Assembly (NCBI RefSeq): GCF_900109945.1
Contig: NZ_FOBX01000007.1
Coordinates: forward strand, 1 to 64,000
Length of the DNA stretch: 64,000 nt
Direction: 5' to 3'
Origin: Bradyrhizobium sp. OK095
GTDB lineage: Bacteria > Pseudomonadota > Alphaproteobacteria > Rhizobiales > Xanthobacteraceae
How positions within the stretch are numbered: the first letter of the stretch is position 1; every line of letters begins with the position of its first letter. The notes under the pieces were generated by a model that worked only from the letters and a program-made list of their open reading frames with translations, made no database searches and had not been told where the DNA came from. Positions 44,086-52,962 of the stretch are shown here, piece by piece. A program made the position numbers and the translations under genes.

Positions 44086-44784
44086 TTACTTCTTGCTGGC
44101 CGCGTAGCGCGCCTTGGTTTCGGCGTTCATGGGATAGAGGCCCGGCAGCGCGGCGCCGTTTTTCACCTCGTTGACGATCCAGGCTTCCATCCGTTCCTGC
44201 TCGACGCCCTCATTGAGCACGTGCTCGAGCATCGCCTGCGGGATCAGCACGCAGCCGTCCTGGTCGGCGACAACGATGTCGTTGGGGAACACGGCGACGC
44301 CGCCACAGCCGATCGGCTCGCCCCAGCCGACGAAGGTGAGGCCCGCAACGGAAGGCGGCGCGGCATAGCCATCGCACCACACAGGAAGATTGGTGCCGAG
44401 CGTGCCCTCGACGTCACGTACCACGCCGTCGGTGACGAGCGCAGTGACGCCGCGCTTCATCATGCGGGCGCAGAGGATGTCGCCAAAAATGCCGGCATCG
44501 GTGATGCCCATGGCGTCGACCACGGCGATGCAGCCTTCCGGCATCGCCTCGATCGCAGTGCGGGTCGAGATCGGCGACGACCAGGATTCCGGCGTCGCCA
44601 GATCCTCGCGCGCCGGCACGAAGCGCAGCGTGAAGGCCGGTCCCACCAGGCGCGGCATGCCTGGACGCAGCGGACGCGCGCCGCGCATCCAGATGTTGCG
44701 CAGGCCCTTCTTCAGCAGGACCGTGGTGATGGTGGCAGTGGTGATGCCGGCGAGGGTCTTGCGGGCTTCGGGGGACAGCGACAT
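44086..44784 (-). CDS. RraA-like / HMG-aldolase family protein
   Basis: A 232-residue RraA-fold protein. The start at 44784 (MSLSPEARKTLAGITTATIT) is preferred to a longer frame. The family signature is GVTALVTDGVVRDVEGT, with the Mg-binding Asp, and earlier AVVDAMGITDAGIFGDI. Members act as 4-hydroxy-4-methyl-2-oxoglutarate/oxaloacetate aldolases or as RNase E regulators. The long insert and the cupin next door favour an aldolase in ring-cleavage catabolism, by inference. Confidence 0.8.
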   Translation of the reverse strand: MSLSPEARKTLAGITTATITTVLLKKGLRNIWMRGARPLRPGMPRLVGPAFTLRFVPAREDLATPESWSSPISTRTAIEAMPEGCIAVVDAMGITDAGIFGDILCARMMKRGVTALVTDGVVRDVEGTLGTNLPVWCDGYAAPPSVAGLTFVGWGEPIGCGGVAVFPNDIVVADQDGCVLIPQAMLEHVLNEGVEQERMEAWIVNEVKNGAALPGLYPMNAETKARYAASKK

Positions 44785-45030
44785 GGACGAGAACGAGCTC
44801 CGGATGGGCGGGAAAGAACGCGCGCATCTTGCGAGCCGCACGCGTTGCGTCAAGGGCCAAAGGGCCGGCAATAACGCAGGTCCGCAAGGCCGTTATGCGG
44901 CACGATAACAAGGCTTTATCGCTTGCCCCAGCATTAATTTATTGGACTTGCGGGCGCATTTACGCGAAGCAGGGACAAAGCGGAACTCAAGGTCGAGCCC
45001 CGCATTCCTCAAGGCCCGTTTCGACAGCTC

Positions 45031-45762
45031 ATGGCCGCGACGCTTCCCCCGCCCCGCCTTCTGCCCAGTGGCGACAGTGCCGTCACGGTCGAGTTCAGCC
45101 GCACCATCGACGACGCCGCCAATGAGCGCGTGCTCGCGCTCGACAAGGCGCTCGCGGCAAACCCCATCGACGGCATCACCGAGACCGTGCCGACCTATCG
45201 CTCGCTGCTGGTGCACTACGATCCCGGCAAGATTGGCTTCGATGCGCTTGGCGAAAAGTTGGTTCCGACTGCAATCCAGCCGCTGCCCCCGGCCACGAAA
45301 GCACGGCGCTGGCGCATTCCGGTGGCCTATGGCGGCGAGCATGGCATCGATCTGGAGGACGTCGCCAAGGCGTTGAACACCACGCCCGACGACATCATCG
45401 CCCGCCACACCGGTGGCGACTATCGCGTCGCCATGATCGGCTTCACGCCGGGCTGGTCCTATCTCAGCGGCCTCGACAAATCCCTGCAGATGTCGCGGCG
45501 GCAGAGCCCACGGCTGTTCACACCATCAGGCACGATCTCGATCGGCGGTATCCAGGCCGGCATCCAGTGCCTGGCCGCCCCGAGTGGCTGGCACCTGCTT
45601 GGCCGCACGCCTGTCAGAACCTATCAGCTCCACCGGAATCCGACCTTCCTGACCGAACCCGGTGATCGCGTGACGTTTTTCGCCATCGACCACAAGACCT
45701 TCGAGGAACTGGACCGCGCCGCCGAGGCCGGCGAGATCATCGCCGAGCAGGTGACCGCATGA
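45031..45762 (+). CDS. pxpB: 5-oxoprolinase subunit PxpB
   Basis: A 243-residue KipI/PxpB protein: LLPSGDSAVTVEFSRTID at the N-terminus and GFTPGWSYLSGLDKSLQMSR and GTISIGGIQAGIQCLAAPSGW in the core. With PxpC and PxpA it forms the ATP-dependent 5-oxoprolinase that converts pyroglutamate to glutamate. It overlaps pxpC by ATGA. The ribosome site before the ATG is weak. Confidence 0.92.
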   Translation: MAATLPPPRLLPSGDSAVTVEFSRTIDDAANERVLALDKALAANPIDGITETVPTYRSLLVHYDPGKIGFDALGEKLVPTAIQPLPPATKARRWRIPVAYGGEHGIDLEDVAKALNTTPDDIIARHTGGDYRVAMIGFTPGWSYLSGLDKSLQMSRRQSPRLFTPSGTISIGGIQAGIQCLAAPSGWHLLGRTPVRTYQLHRNPTFLTEPGDRVTFFAIDHKTFEELDRAAEAGEIIAEQVTA

Positions 45763-46796
45763 GCCGGCTTGTGATCGCCAGCATCGGACCCGCAAGCTCC
45801 GTGCAGGACGGCGGCCGGTTCGGCGCGCAGCGATACGGCCTGACGGTCAGCGGTGCGATGGACCGTCTGTCGCTGGCGGCTGCGAACACGCTGGTCGGCA
45901 ACGAGCCGTTCGCAGCCGTGATCGAGATCGGCCCGTTCGGCGCCACGTTCACAGCCAAGGACGGCGCCGTGCGCGTCGCCATTGCCGGTGCGCCGCGCAA
46001 TGCCGACATTGCCGGCAAGCCCGTGGCCATGGACAATTCGGTGACGCTCAAGGACGGCGAGACGCTGACGCTGGGCTTTGCCCGCGGCGGCGCGTTCACC
46101 TATCTGGCGATCGAAGGCGGGATCAAAGGCGAGCAGGTGTTCGGCAGCCTCGCGGTGAACGCCCGCGCAGGGCTTGGCAGCCCCTACCCGCGCCCGCTCC
46201 AGGCCGGCGATGAATTCACTGTCGATGCCGCGAGCGGCGCGCCGGAGTTGCGCATTGAATTGCTGAAGCCTTCGACAGGCCCAATCCGCGTCTTGCTGGG
46301 CCCGCAAGACGACGAGTTCGACGACGCCAACAAGGCGCTGTTCCTCGACAGCGAGTGGAAGATCTCAGCGACCTCCGACCGCATGGGCTACCGGCTCGAA
46401 GGCCCCGCCATCAAACATCTGCACGGCCACAACATCGTCTCCGACGGCACCGTCAACGGCAGCATCCAGGTGCCCGGCAACGGCGCGCCGATCGCGCTGA
46501 TGATGGACCGCGGCACCTCCGGCGGTTATCCCAAGATCGCAACCGTGATCACGGCTGATGTCGGCCGCCTCGCGCAGACCACGGCGGGAACGGCGTTCCG
46601 CTTCGAGGCTGTCACCATGGCCGCGGCGCAGGACGAGGCACGCAAATTCGCGCAAGCGATCAAGAACCTGCCCGATCGCCTGCGTTCCTCCGACACCGTC
46701 GAGCTCAACATCGAGGCGCTCAGCGATGCCAACGTTGCGGGCTATGCGGTGAGCGCTGTGGACGCCGGGACCTGGCAGGTCACGGCGGAGCCGTAA
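45759..46796 (+). CDS. pxpC: 5-oxoprolinase subunit PxpC
   Basis: A 345-residue KipA/PxpC protein with the biotin-carboxylase-like C-terminal subdomain pattern. Family segments are SIGPASSVQDGGRFGAQRYG, GAMDRLSLAAANTLVGNEP and GSIQVPGNGAPIALMMDRGTSGGYPKIA. It is coupled to pxpB by ATGA and followed 31 nt later by pxpA. Confidence 0.93.
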   Translation: MSRLVIASIGPASSVQDGGRFGAQRYGLTVSGAMDRLSLAAANTLVGNEPFAAVIEIGPFGATFTAKDGAVRVAIAGAPRNADIAGKPVAMDNSVTLKDGETLTLGFARGGAFTYLAIEGGIKGEQVFGSLAVNARAGLGSPYPRPLQAGDEFTVDAASGAPELRIELLKPSTGPIRVLLGPQDDEFDDANKALFLDSEWKISATSDRMGYRLEGPAIKHLHGHNIVSDGTVNGSIQVPGNGAPIALMMDRGTSGGYPKIATVITADVGRLAQTTAGTAFRFEAVTMAAAQDEARKFAQAIKNLPDRLRSSDTVELNIEALSDANVAGYAVSAVDAGTWQVTAEP

Positions 46797-46827
46797 ACCT
46801 CAAGACGACCAGACGCGGAGAGCAACC

Positions 46828-47598
46828 ATGAAGACAGTCGATCTCAATTGCGACCTCGGCGAAGGTTTCGGCGCGTGGGAGATGGGCAACGACGCCGCCA
46901 TGATCGACCTTGCGAGCTCGGTCAACGTTGCCTGCGGTTTTCATGCCGGCGACCCCGACATCATGCGACGGACGGTGGAGCTCGCGAAAGCGCGCGGCGT
47001 CTCGGTCGGCGCCCATCCCGGTTACCGCGACCTGCACGGCTTCGGCCGTCATCCGATTGCGGGCCTGAAATCTTCCGAGATCGAGAACCTCGTCGCCTAC
47101 CAGATCGGCGCGCTGCAGGCGATTGCGACTGCGGCCGGCCACAAGGTCACGCATGTAAAGGCACACGGCGCGCTCTCGAATGTTGCCTGCGAGGACGATA
47201 TGACGGCCAAGGCCATCGCCGCCGGCATCAAGGCGGTTGATCCGAGCCTGATCTTCGTCGTGCTCGCCAATTCGAAGCTGGTGAAGGCCGGCGAGGACGC
47301 CAATCTGCCGCTGGTGCACGAGGTGTTTGCCGACCGCGCCTATGAGGACGACGGCAATCTCGTTTCGCGCAAGAAGCCCGGCGCGGTGCTGCACGATGCC
47401 AAGGCGATCGCAGATCGCGTCGTGCGCATGGTGCAGGATGGCGCTGTGGTCTCGGTGACGGGCAAGGTCATCAAGATGCGCACGGATACGGTCTGCATCC
47501 ACGGCGATACGCATGGTGCCGTTGATATTGCGCGGAGCCTGCGTCAGGCGCTGAAGGATGCTGGGATCGAGGTCGCGCCGTTCAAGCGCCGGGTGTGA
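46828..47598 (+). CDS. pxpA: 5-oxoprolinase subunit PxpA (LamB/YcsF family)
   Basis: A 256-residue LamB/YcsF protein with the canonical start MKTVDLNCDLGEGFGAWEMG, then ACGFHAGDPDIMRRTVELAK, AHPGYRDLHGFGR and VKAHGALSN. GGAG precedes the ATG. It completes the PxpABC enzyme for recycling pyroglutamate. Confidence 0.95.
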   Translation: MKTVDLNCDLGEGFGAWEMGNDAAMIDLASSVNVACGFHAGDPDIMRRTVELAKARGVSVGAHPGYRDLHGFGRHPIAGLKSSEIENLVAYQIGALQAIATAAGHKVTHVKAHGALSNVACEDDMTAKAIAAGIKAVDPSLIFVVLANSKLVKAGEDANLPLVHEVFADRAYEDDGNLVSRKKPGAVLHDAKAIADRVVRMVQDGAVVSVTGKVIKMRTDTVCIHGDTHGAVDIARSLRQALKDAGIEVAPFKRRV

Positions 47599-47611
47599 TC
47601 AGAACGGGTGC

Positions 47612-47702
47612 CGTAGGGTGGATTAGCGAAGCGTAATCCACCATGCTTCAGCGAATGCCGGACGAAGTTGGTGGGTTACGCCTTCGGCTAACCCACCCTA
47701 CG
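47612..47702. repeat. Palindromic intergenic repeat after pxpA
   Basis: The arms CGTAGGGTGG...TTAGC and GCTAA...CCACCCTACG face each other across about 50 nt, with inner inverted segments around GTAATCCACC and GGTGGGTTACG. This looks like one of the dispersed palindromes common between rhizobial genes and may end the pxp transcript. Confidence 0.7.
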
Positions 47703-47710
47703 CGGTCAAG

Positions 47711-47863
47711 CTAGAACGGGTGCACCGAAAGCGTGCCGAACACGATCGCGGCGATGACGGCGAACGCGCTGTAGAGGCCAACATGATGCATGCTCGCCCC
47801 GGTCCGACGCGAGAGCGAGCGTGCGTAGAAGTGCAGCCTGGCTTCCGCCGATAGTTCGCGCAT
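47711..47863 (-). CDS. Small membrane protein
   Basis: A 50-residue protein with GGAG 8 nt before the ATG. A short charged N-terminus (MRELSAEARLHFYARSLSRR) precedes one transmembrane helix (VGLYSAFAVIAAIVFGTLSV). Longer frames upstream are not supported. The function is unknown. Confidence 0.6.
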   Translation of the reverse strand: MRELSAEARLHFYARSLSRRTGASMHHVGLYSAFAVIAAIVFGTLSVHPF

Positions 47864-48019
47864 GGTCGATCTCCAACGCCCCATTTGCGGGATTATGAAG
47901 GATCGACCCGGGTAGCTGGCAAGACGCCGGCGGAAATAGCGATGCGCCTTCTCTGAAGGCGCCGCATTGCAGGCGCAAATTCTCCTCACGCAAGGGTTCC
48001 GAGAATCTTATTCGTTAAG

Positions 48020-48047
48020 ATCCGAGCCAGTTGGAACCGGCTCGGAT
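48020..48047 (-). terminator. Hairpin downstream of the reductase gene
   Basis: A 9-bp stem (ATCCGAGCC / GGCTCGGAT) can extend inward by GTT/AAC after one mismatch. It lies 30 nt past the stop at 48078. There is no clear T-run. Confidence 0.5.
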
Positions 48048-48077
48048 GACGGCGGGATGACAGCCCGGACTCGGAGC

Positions 48078-49685
48078 TTAGTACACGTCAGCCTGGAAGC
48101 GGCCGGTCTTCTTAAGCTCGGCGACAAAACTGACGGCTTCATCCGTCGAACGCGCGCCGAACTGGGCGACGATGTCGACCAGCGCACGCTCGACGTCCTT
48201 GGCCATGCGCTTGGCATCGCCGCAGATGTAGAGATGCGCGCCCTCGGCGAGCCAGGTCCATAATTCGCGACCGACCTCGCGCATGCGGTCCTGCACGTAG
48301 AACTTCTTGTCGCCGTCGCGCGACCAGGCCAGCGACAATCGCGTCAACTGACCTGACGTCTTCATGGCGTTGAGTTCGTCCTGGTAGAAGAAGTCGCAAT
48401 CGCTGCGCTGGTGGCCGAAGAACAGCCAGTTCTTGCCGGGCGCGCCGGTCGCCTTGCGGTCGTGCAGGAAGGCGCGGAACGGCGCAATGCCGGTGCCGGG
48501 GCCGATCATGATGACAGGAATCTTCGGGTCCTCCGGCAGCCCGAAGCCGTGAGCCTTCTGCACATAGACCTTGAGCTTGTCGCCCTCGTTGATGCGTTCG
48601 CCGAGGAAAGTCGAGGCGACGCCGAGGCGCTTACGCTTGCCGATGATGTAACGCACCGAGTCGATCGTCAGTGACAGCTTTCCGGGCGTCGCATTGTGCG
48701 ACGACGAGATCGAGTAGAGCCGCGGCTGGAGCGGCTCAAGCGCCTCGACGAAGGCTTCGGGATGCGGTCGCGTGCCCGAAAACTTCTGCAGCGCCGCCAT
48801 GACGTCGAGCGTCGCGGCATCGCCATCGGGATCCTCGCCCTGCGCCAGCGACCGTGCCTTCTCGCGCTGCGCGCCGCCGGTGATGAAGGAGAGCAGCTCG
48901 AACAGCGTATCGGGCGCCGGCGACAACGAGACGTCGTCGATCAGCACCTCGCGCAGCGTCTTTCCGTTGACTTTGGTGGTGTGGGAGGCGCCCAGCAGCG
49001 CGATGATCTGGTCGACGAGGCCGACCTCGTTGCGTGCGAACACGCCAAAGGAGTCACCGACCACATAATCGAGCTTGCTCTCGGAGAGGTCGAACTCGAC
49101 GTGATAGGTTTCCTTCTCCGACTTCCCCTTGTTGAGAAGACGGCGCGACAGGAAGGTCGCGGCGACAGGGTTGTCGCGCGAGCGGCCGGGCTCGGCGATC
49201 GTCACCGTCACCGCGGGGGCCGCCACCGCATCCGCCTTGTCGGGCGCCTTGGCCGCCGGCGCCTTGTCGAGATCTTCGTACAGCGACTTCAGCATCCGCG
49301 CGGTTTCCTTGCCGCCGGGAACGCAGAGGTTGAGCCGCGCTTCGCTGCGGCCCGCGATCGCCTCCGAATAATCGTTGCAATTGTAGCCGCACTGGCCGCA
49401 ATCCTGCTGCGCCATCGCCGCCATCATCTTGCGACGGACGGGGCGGCCTTCGGCGAGCTTCATCCGGTCGGCGATCGGCATGGTCTGGTCGTGCCACGGC
49501 GATTCACCGTCGTCGCCGTCACCGGCTTGCATGACGGCCGCGCCCTGCTCCGCCGATAGCGGCGTTGCGACATCAGGCGACAGCAGTCCGGCAAAGAAGC
49601 CGTTCAGCCAGGAGCGCTGCGCATCGGAGAACGGCGCGCTGGCGGGAATGATGTCGAGTTTCGGCGGGGGTGTGATCTGGTTCAT
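48078..49685 (-). CDS. Sulfite/nitrite reductase flavoprotein (CysJ-like) with four-Cys domain
   Basis: A 535-residue protein. The C-terminal two thirds is a ferredoxin-NADP reductase module of the CysJ type: FAD-binding RLYSISSS, NADPH-binding GPGTGIAPFRAFLHDR, FFGHQRSDCDFFY and the C-terminal Tyr. No FMN flavodoxin domain precedes it. Instead residues 96-121 hold CGQCGYNC and a fourth Cys (Cys96, Cys99, Cys103, Cys121), suggesting a [4Fe-4S] cluster. It overlaps nirA by ATGA, so it probably passes NAD(P)H electrons to NirA, directly or through ferredoxin. Confidence 0.8.
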   Translation of the reverse strand: MNQITPPPKLDIIPASAPFSDAQRSWLNGFFAGLLSPDVATPLSAEQGAAVMQAGDGDDGESPWHDQTMPIADRMKLAEGRPVRRKMMAAMAQQDCGQCGYNCNDYSEAIAGRSEARLNLCVPGGKETARMLKSLYEDLDKAPAAKAPDKADAVAAPAVTVTIAEPGRSRDNPVAATFLSRRLLNKGKSEKETYHVEFDLSESKLDYVVGDSFGVFARNEVGLVDQIIALLGASHTTKVNGKTLREVLIDDVSLSPAPDTLFELLSFITGGAQREKARSLAQGEDPDGDAATLDVMAALQKFSGTRPHPEAFVEALEPLQPRLYSISSSHNATPGKLSLTIDSVRYIIGKRKRLGVASTFLGERINEGDKLKVYVQKAHGFGLPEDPKIPVIMIGPGTGIAPFRAFLHDRKATGAPGKNWLFFGHQRSDCDFFYQDELNAMKTSGQLTRLSLAWSRDGDKKFYVQDRMREVGRELWTWLAEGAHLYICGDAKRMAKDVERALVDIVAQFGARSTDEAVSFVAELKKTGRFQADVY

Positions 49686-51463
49686 GCGGACACCTGTGCA
49701 TCGGCAAGCTTGCGCAGCGTCTCGCCGTCATGGCGGCGCGCAAAGGACAGGAAGGTCTCGTCGGGTGACGAGCGATGGGCGATGTAGGCCTTGAGCAGTC
49801 CTTCGACCGTCTTCGGCGCGTCTTCGGCCTTGAGGTCGTGATAGACCTCCTGCCCGACGTCCGCATCGGGACCGAACCCGCCGCCGGTGAAGAGATGATA
49901 GCCCTCCACCGTGTCGTCTTCATTGATCGGCACGCGCGCGCCGATCAGGCCGATATCGCTGATGTAATGCTGGGCGCAGGAGTGATGGCAGCCGGTGACG
50001 TGGATGTTGACCGGCTTGTCCATCTCGACGCGCGGCTCGCACCAGTCGCCGATCTCGGCGGCGTTGCGCTTGGTATTGGACGCGGCGAAGCGGCAGCCGG
50101 CGTTGCCGGTGCAGGCGATCAGGCCGGCGCGGATATGCGAGGCCTCGACCGCGAGCCCGATCTGCTTGATGGCAGCAATGGCGAGCTCGACATTCTCGTC
50201 GCGCACGCCTGAGATCAGCAGGTTCTGCCAGACGGTCAGGCGGATCTCGCCGTCGCCGAGGTCCTGCGCGACTTTGGCCAGACCCCGCATCTGATCGCAG
50301 CTGATCTTGCCGAGCGTCAGCGACACGCCGATCCAGTTCAGCCCGTCCTGCTTCTGCTTGTGCACGCCGATATGCGCCATGCGATCGGCGACAGGCCGCG
50401 GCAGAAATGCCTCTTCGGGCACGCGGGTGAACGGCGTCTTCAGCCGCTCCTCGACCAGCTTGAGGAAACCGTCATGGCCCATGGCGTCGAGCACGTATTT
50501 CAGCCGCGCCTTGTTGCGGTTGGTGCGGTCGCCGTGCTCGATGAACACGCGCACGATCATGTCGGCGACGGCAGTCGCGTGCTCCGGCTTGACGATGATG
50601 TTGGAGTATTTTGCGAAATCCTTGTGCCCGGTGATGCCACCGAGACCGAGGCGGAACCAGATGCCGGGCTCGACACCAAATCCGTCCTTCACCTCGAACG
50701 CGGTGAAGGCGATGTCGTTGGTCTCCTCCAGCACCGCGATCTTGCCGGCGCCGTCAAAGGCGACGTTGAACTTGCGCGGCAGCCCGTAGAGCGTGCGATC
50801 GTTGAGGATGTGGTAGTGCCACTCGCGCGCATAGGGGCGCGTATCGATCAGCTCCTGCGGGTCGATGCCTGCCGTCGGCGTTCCCGTCACGTTGCGGATG
50901 TTGTCGGCGCCGGAGCCGCGCGAGCACAGGCCGAGGTCCTGGATGCCCTCGATCAGCAGAATCGCGTTCTTCGGCGGGATCTCGCGCAGCTGGAGATTGG
51001 CGCGCGTGGTGGCATGGCTGTAGGGACCGCAGAGATCGTCGGCGAGATCGGCAAGGCCGGACAACTGCCAGTGCTTCATGATCCCGTTCGGAATCCGCAG
51101 CCGGCACATGTAGGAATCCTGCGTCGGCGCGACATAGAAGATGCCGTAATAGCGCCAGCGGAAATTATCCGCAGGGCTCGGCGGCGAATTGTCGGCCGCC
51201 TGCTGGCGCAGCCGCGGATAGGCATCGAACGGATGCTCGTCGCGCTTGATTTTTTCCTGGTCGTTGAGCTTCTTGCCGGACGCGATGACCTTGTCCTGCG
51301 CCTTGATGTGCAGGGCATCGGGGCCGGTGGGCTCGGCATTCGCCTTGCCGGCACCGCCGCCAAGACCGCGACCGACGCGGCTGATTTGCAAGCCGCTCGT
51401 GAAGCCTTCGAGATAGCGTTTCTGCTCGTCGGTGAAGTCGACTGAGACTGTTTCGAGTTTCAT
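49682..51463 (-). CDS. nirA: Assimilatory nitrite (or sulfite) reductase hemoprotein
   Basis: A 593-residue siroheme and [4Fe-4S] reductase. Cluster/siroheme ligands are visible in CTGNAGCRFAASNTKR and TGCHHSCAQHYISDIGLIG, with arginine-rich substrate sites such as RANLQLREIP. NirA reduces nitrite to ammonium with six electrons; CysI-type sulfite reductases share the fold. The nasS-nasT genes immediately upstream, whose products sense nitrate, favour nitrite. The ATG at 51463 has AGGAG 14 nt upstream, a long spacing. An alternative GTG lies at 51490. Confidence 0.85.
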   Translation of the reverse strand: MKLETVSVDFTDEQKRYLEGFTSGLQISRVGRGLGGGAGKANAEPTGPDALHIKAQDKVIASGKKLNDQEKIKRDEHPFDAYPRLRQQAADNSPPSPADNFRWRYYGIFYVAPTQDSYMCRLRIPNGIMKHWQLSGLADLADDLCGPYSHATTRANLQLREIPPKNAILLIEGIQDLGLCSRGSGADNIRNVTGTPTAGIDPQELIDTRPYAREWHYHILNDRTLYGLPRKFNVAFDGAGKIAVLEETNDIAFTAFEVKDGFGVEPGIWFRLGLGGITGHKDFAKYSNIIVKPEHATAVADMIVRVFIEHGDRTNRNKARLKYVLDAMGHDGFLKLVEERLKTPFTRVPEEAFLPRPVADRMAHIGVHKQKQDGLNWIGVSLTLGKISCDQMRGLAKVAQDLGDGEIRLTVWQNLLISGVRDENVELAIAAIKQIGLAVEASHIRAGLIACTGNAGCRFAASNTKRNAAEIGDWCEPRVEMDKPVNIHVTGCHHSCAQHYISDIGLIGARVPINEDDTVEGYHLFTGGGFGPDADVGQEVYHDLKAEDAPKTVEGLLKAYIAHRSSPDETFLSFARRHDGETLRKLADAQVSA

Positions 51464-51566
51464 GGTCGGTAACGAAGCTCCTGCGGCCACCTGGGTGGTA
51501 TCGACGGAAAATTGTGCGACCCGCGAGGCACTCGGCTGGCTCTGGATCCAGCTTCGCTACCCAACG

Positions 51567-51593
51567 GTCCAATCAGCTTCGTTGCTGTGGGAC
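51567..51593 (-). ncRNA. ANTAR-type leader hairpin of nirA (candidate NasT target)
   Basis: The nirA leader contains a hairpin with stems GTCC/GGAC and CAGC/GCTG around a six-base loop AACGAA. A at loop position 1 and G at position 4 are the defining residues of the ANTAR-protein RNA motif. NasT, encoded upstream, is an ANTAR protein. A second, similar but less regular segment (AGCGAAGCTGG) follows. I did not find a clean second hexaloop hairpin by eye. Confidence 0.55.
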
Positions 51594-51636
51594 TTGGCGC
51601 AGCAGGCAACAATGACAAGCTGGCCGCACTGCAACA

Positions 51637-51652
51637 TACAAGTTGCGTGCCA
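51637..51652 (-). promoter_or_regulatory. Sigma-54 (RpoN) promoter of nirA
   Basis: Read on the minus strand, CTGGCACG-CAAC-TTGTA matches the -24/-12 consensus YTGGCACG-N4-TTGCW with one change (TTGT for TTGC). Transcription would begin near 51626, giving a leader of about 160 nt that contains the ANTAR-type hairpin. RpoN/NtrC control fits a nitrogen assimilation gene. Confidence 0.7.
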
Positions 51653-51696
51653 GCTTCCACGAAATGAAAATATTAGTTATTTCATGTGGTTGAGGG

Positions 51697-51720
51697 CAGC
51701 ACCGGAAAACCCCGGTGCTG
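51697..51720 (-). terminator. Hairpin between nasS and the nirA promoter
   Basis: A perfect 9-bp stem (CAGCACCGG / CCGGTGCTG) with a 6-nt loop sits about 80 nt after the nasS stop and about 45 nt before the sigma-54 promoter. It probably ends the nasTS transcript. Confidence 0.55.
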
Positions 51721-51798
51721 GAACTCTCACGAAATTCGAGCAGCCCGCTCAAAATTTAGACGAGGGTCCCGAGCGCTCAAAAACGATGCAGGGGCGAA

Positions 51799-52962
51799 TC
51801 AAGCCTTCCAGCGCCCGACCTCGAAAGCCTTCAGATGCCCCGAAATGTTGGCGGGATCGAAGGTCGGGCCGGCGAATGCTCCGAACGCCGCGGGAGCCTC
51901 ATCGGGCGGCCGCTGCCCCAGGGCGGCATCGTAGAGATCGGGCCTGAACACGGCCATCGCGGTCTTGACGCCATCCGGCGTCAGCGCCGTCTGCCCCCAG
52001 CGCACCATCTGCGCATAGAGCCAGGCGGCCTGGACCGGATCGGGACGCCCTGCCCCTTCGCGTCCGACCAGCAGATAGCGGCCGCTTTCGCGGAAGGTGC
52101 CGTCCGGCGAAATCTTCAGACGCCCGGTAAGCGTTCGCTGGATCACCTCGGCATCGACGCCGATCCGCTCCGGCTGCGCCAGGATCCGCGCCGCCTCGGT
52201 CCGGTTCTCCGGATGCTCGATAAACTCGGCCGCCTTCACGGCCGCGCGGACCAGCGCGGCAACCACGTCAGGGTTCGTGTCGGCCCAGGTCTGGCGGACC
52301 GCCAAAACCTTCTCCGCCGCGTGCTCGAGAATGTCCGAGACGAAATGCAGGATGTGGCCGATGCCGAGATCGACCGCGATCGAATTCCAGGGCGCGCCGA
52401 CGCAGAACGCATCGACATGGCCATTGGCGAGACTGTCGACCATGTAAGGCGGCGGCAGCACCACGAGGCGCACGTCCTCGTCGGGATCGACGCCGGCGGC
52501 CGCCATCCAGAACCGCAGCTGGTAATTGTGGGTCGAGAACGGGAAGGTCATGCCGAAGGTCAGCGGATCGGCGCCCGCCTTGCGCCGCCTGGCCACCACC
52601 TTCGCCAGCGCCTTGGCGGTCGCGAGCGGATCGAAACGGTCGCCGTCGATCTCCTCCATCAATGCGGCATGGAGCGCCGGCGAGACCGTAATCGCATTGC
52701 CGTTGATGCCGAGATTGAAGGGCGCCGCGATCGGCACCTTGACGTGGCCGAGCCCGAGCGAGGACGCGATCGCGACAGGCGCGAGCAGATGCGCGGCGTC
52801 GAACAGGCCGATATTGAGCTTGTCGCGGACGTTGGACCAGGAGACCTCGCGCACCAGCTCGACGTCGAGGCCTTCGGCGCTGGCAAAGCCCTTGTCGACG
52901 GCAATGATCAGCGCGGCGGCATCGACCAGCGGAATGAATCCGATGCGGAGGGGAGCGGTCAT
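51799..52962 (-). CDS. nasS: NasS nitrate/nitrite sensor protein
   Basis: A 387-residue protein of the NrtA/CmpA nitrate-binding family (PLRIGFIPLVDAAALIIAVDKG, FNLGINGNAITVSP, FCVGAPWNSIAVDLG). It lacks the signal or lipoprotein sequence found in transport-type NrtA, so it is cytoplasmic, as expected for the sensor NasS. NasS is known to bind NasT and release it when nitrate or nitrite is present. Its start overlaps nasT by ATGA, matching the two-protein complex. Confidence 0.85.
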   Translation of the reverse strand: MTAPLRIGFIPLVDAAALIIAVDKGFASAEGLDVELVREVSWSNVRDKLNIGLFDAAHLLAPVAIASSLGLGHVKVPIAAPFNLGINGNAITVSPALHAALMEEIDGDRFDPLATAKALAKVVARRRKAGADPLTFGMTFPFSTHNYQLRFWMAAAGVDPDEDVRLVVLPPPYMVDSLANGHVDAFCVGAPWNSIAVDLGIGHILHFVSDILEHAAEKVLAVRQTWADTNPDVVAALVRAAVKAAEFIEHPENRTEAARILAQPERIGVDAEVIQRTLTGRLKISPDGTFRESGRYLLVGREGAGRPDPVQAAWLYAQMVRWGQTALTPDGVKTAMAVFRPDLYDAALGQRPPDEAPAAFGAFAGPTFDPANISGHLKAFEVGRWKA

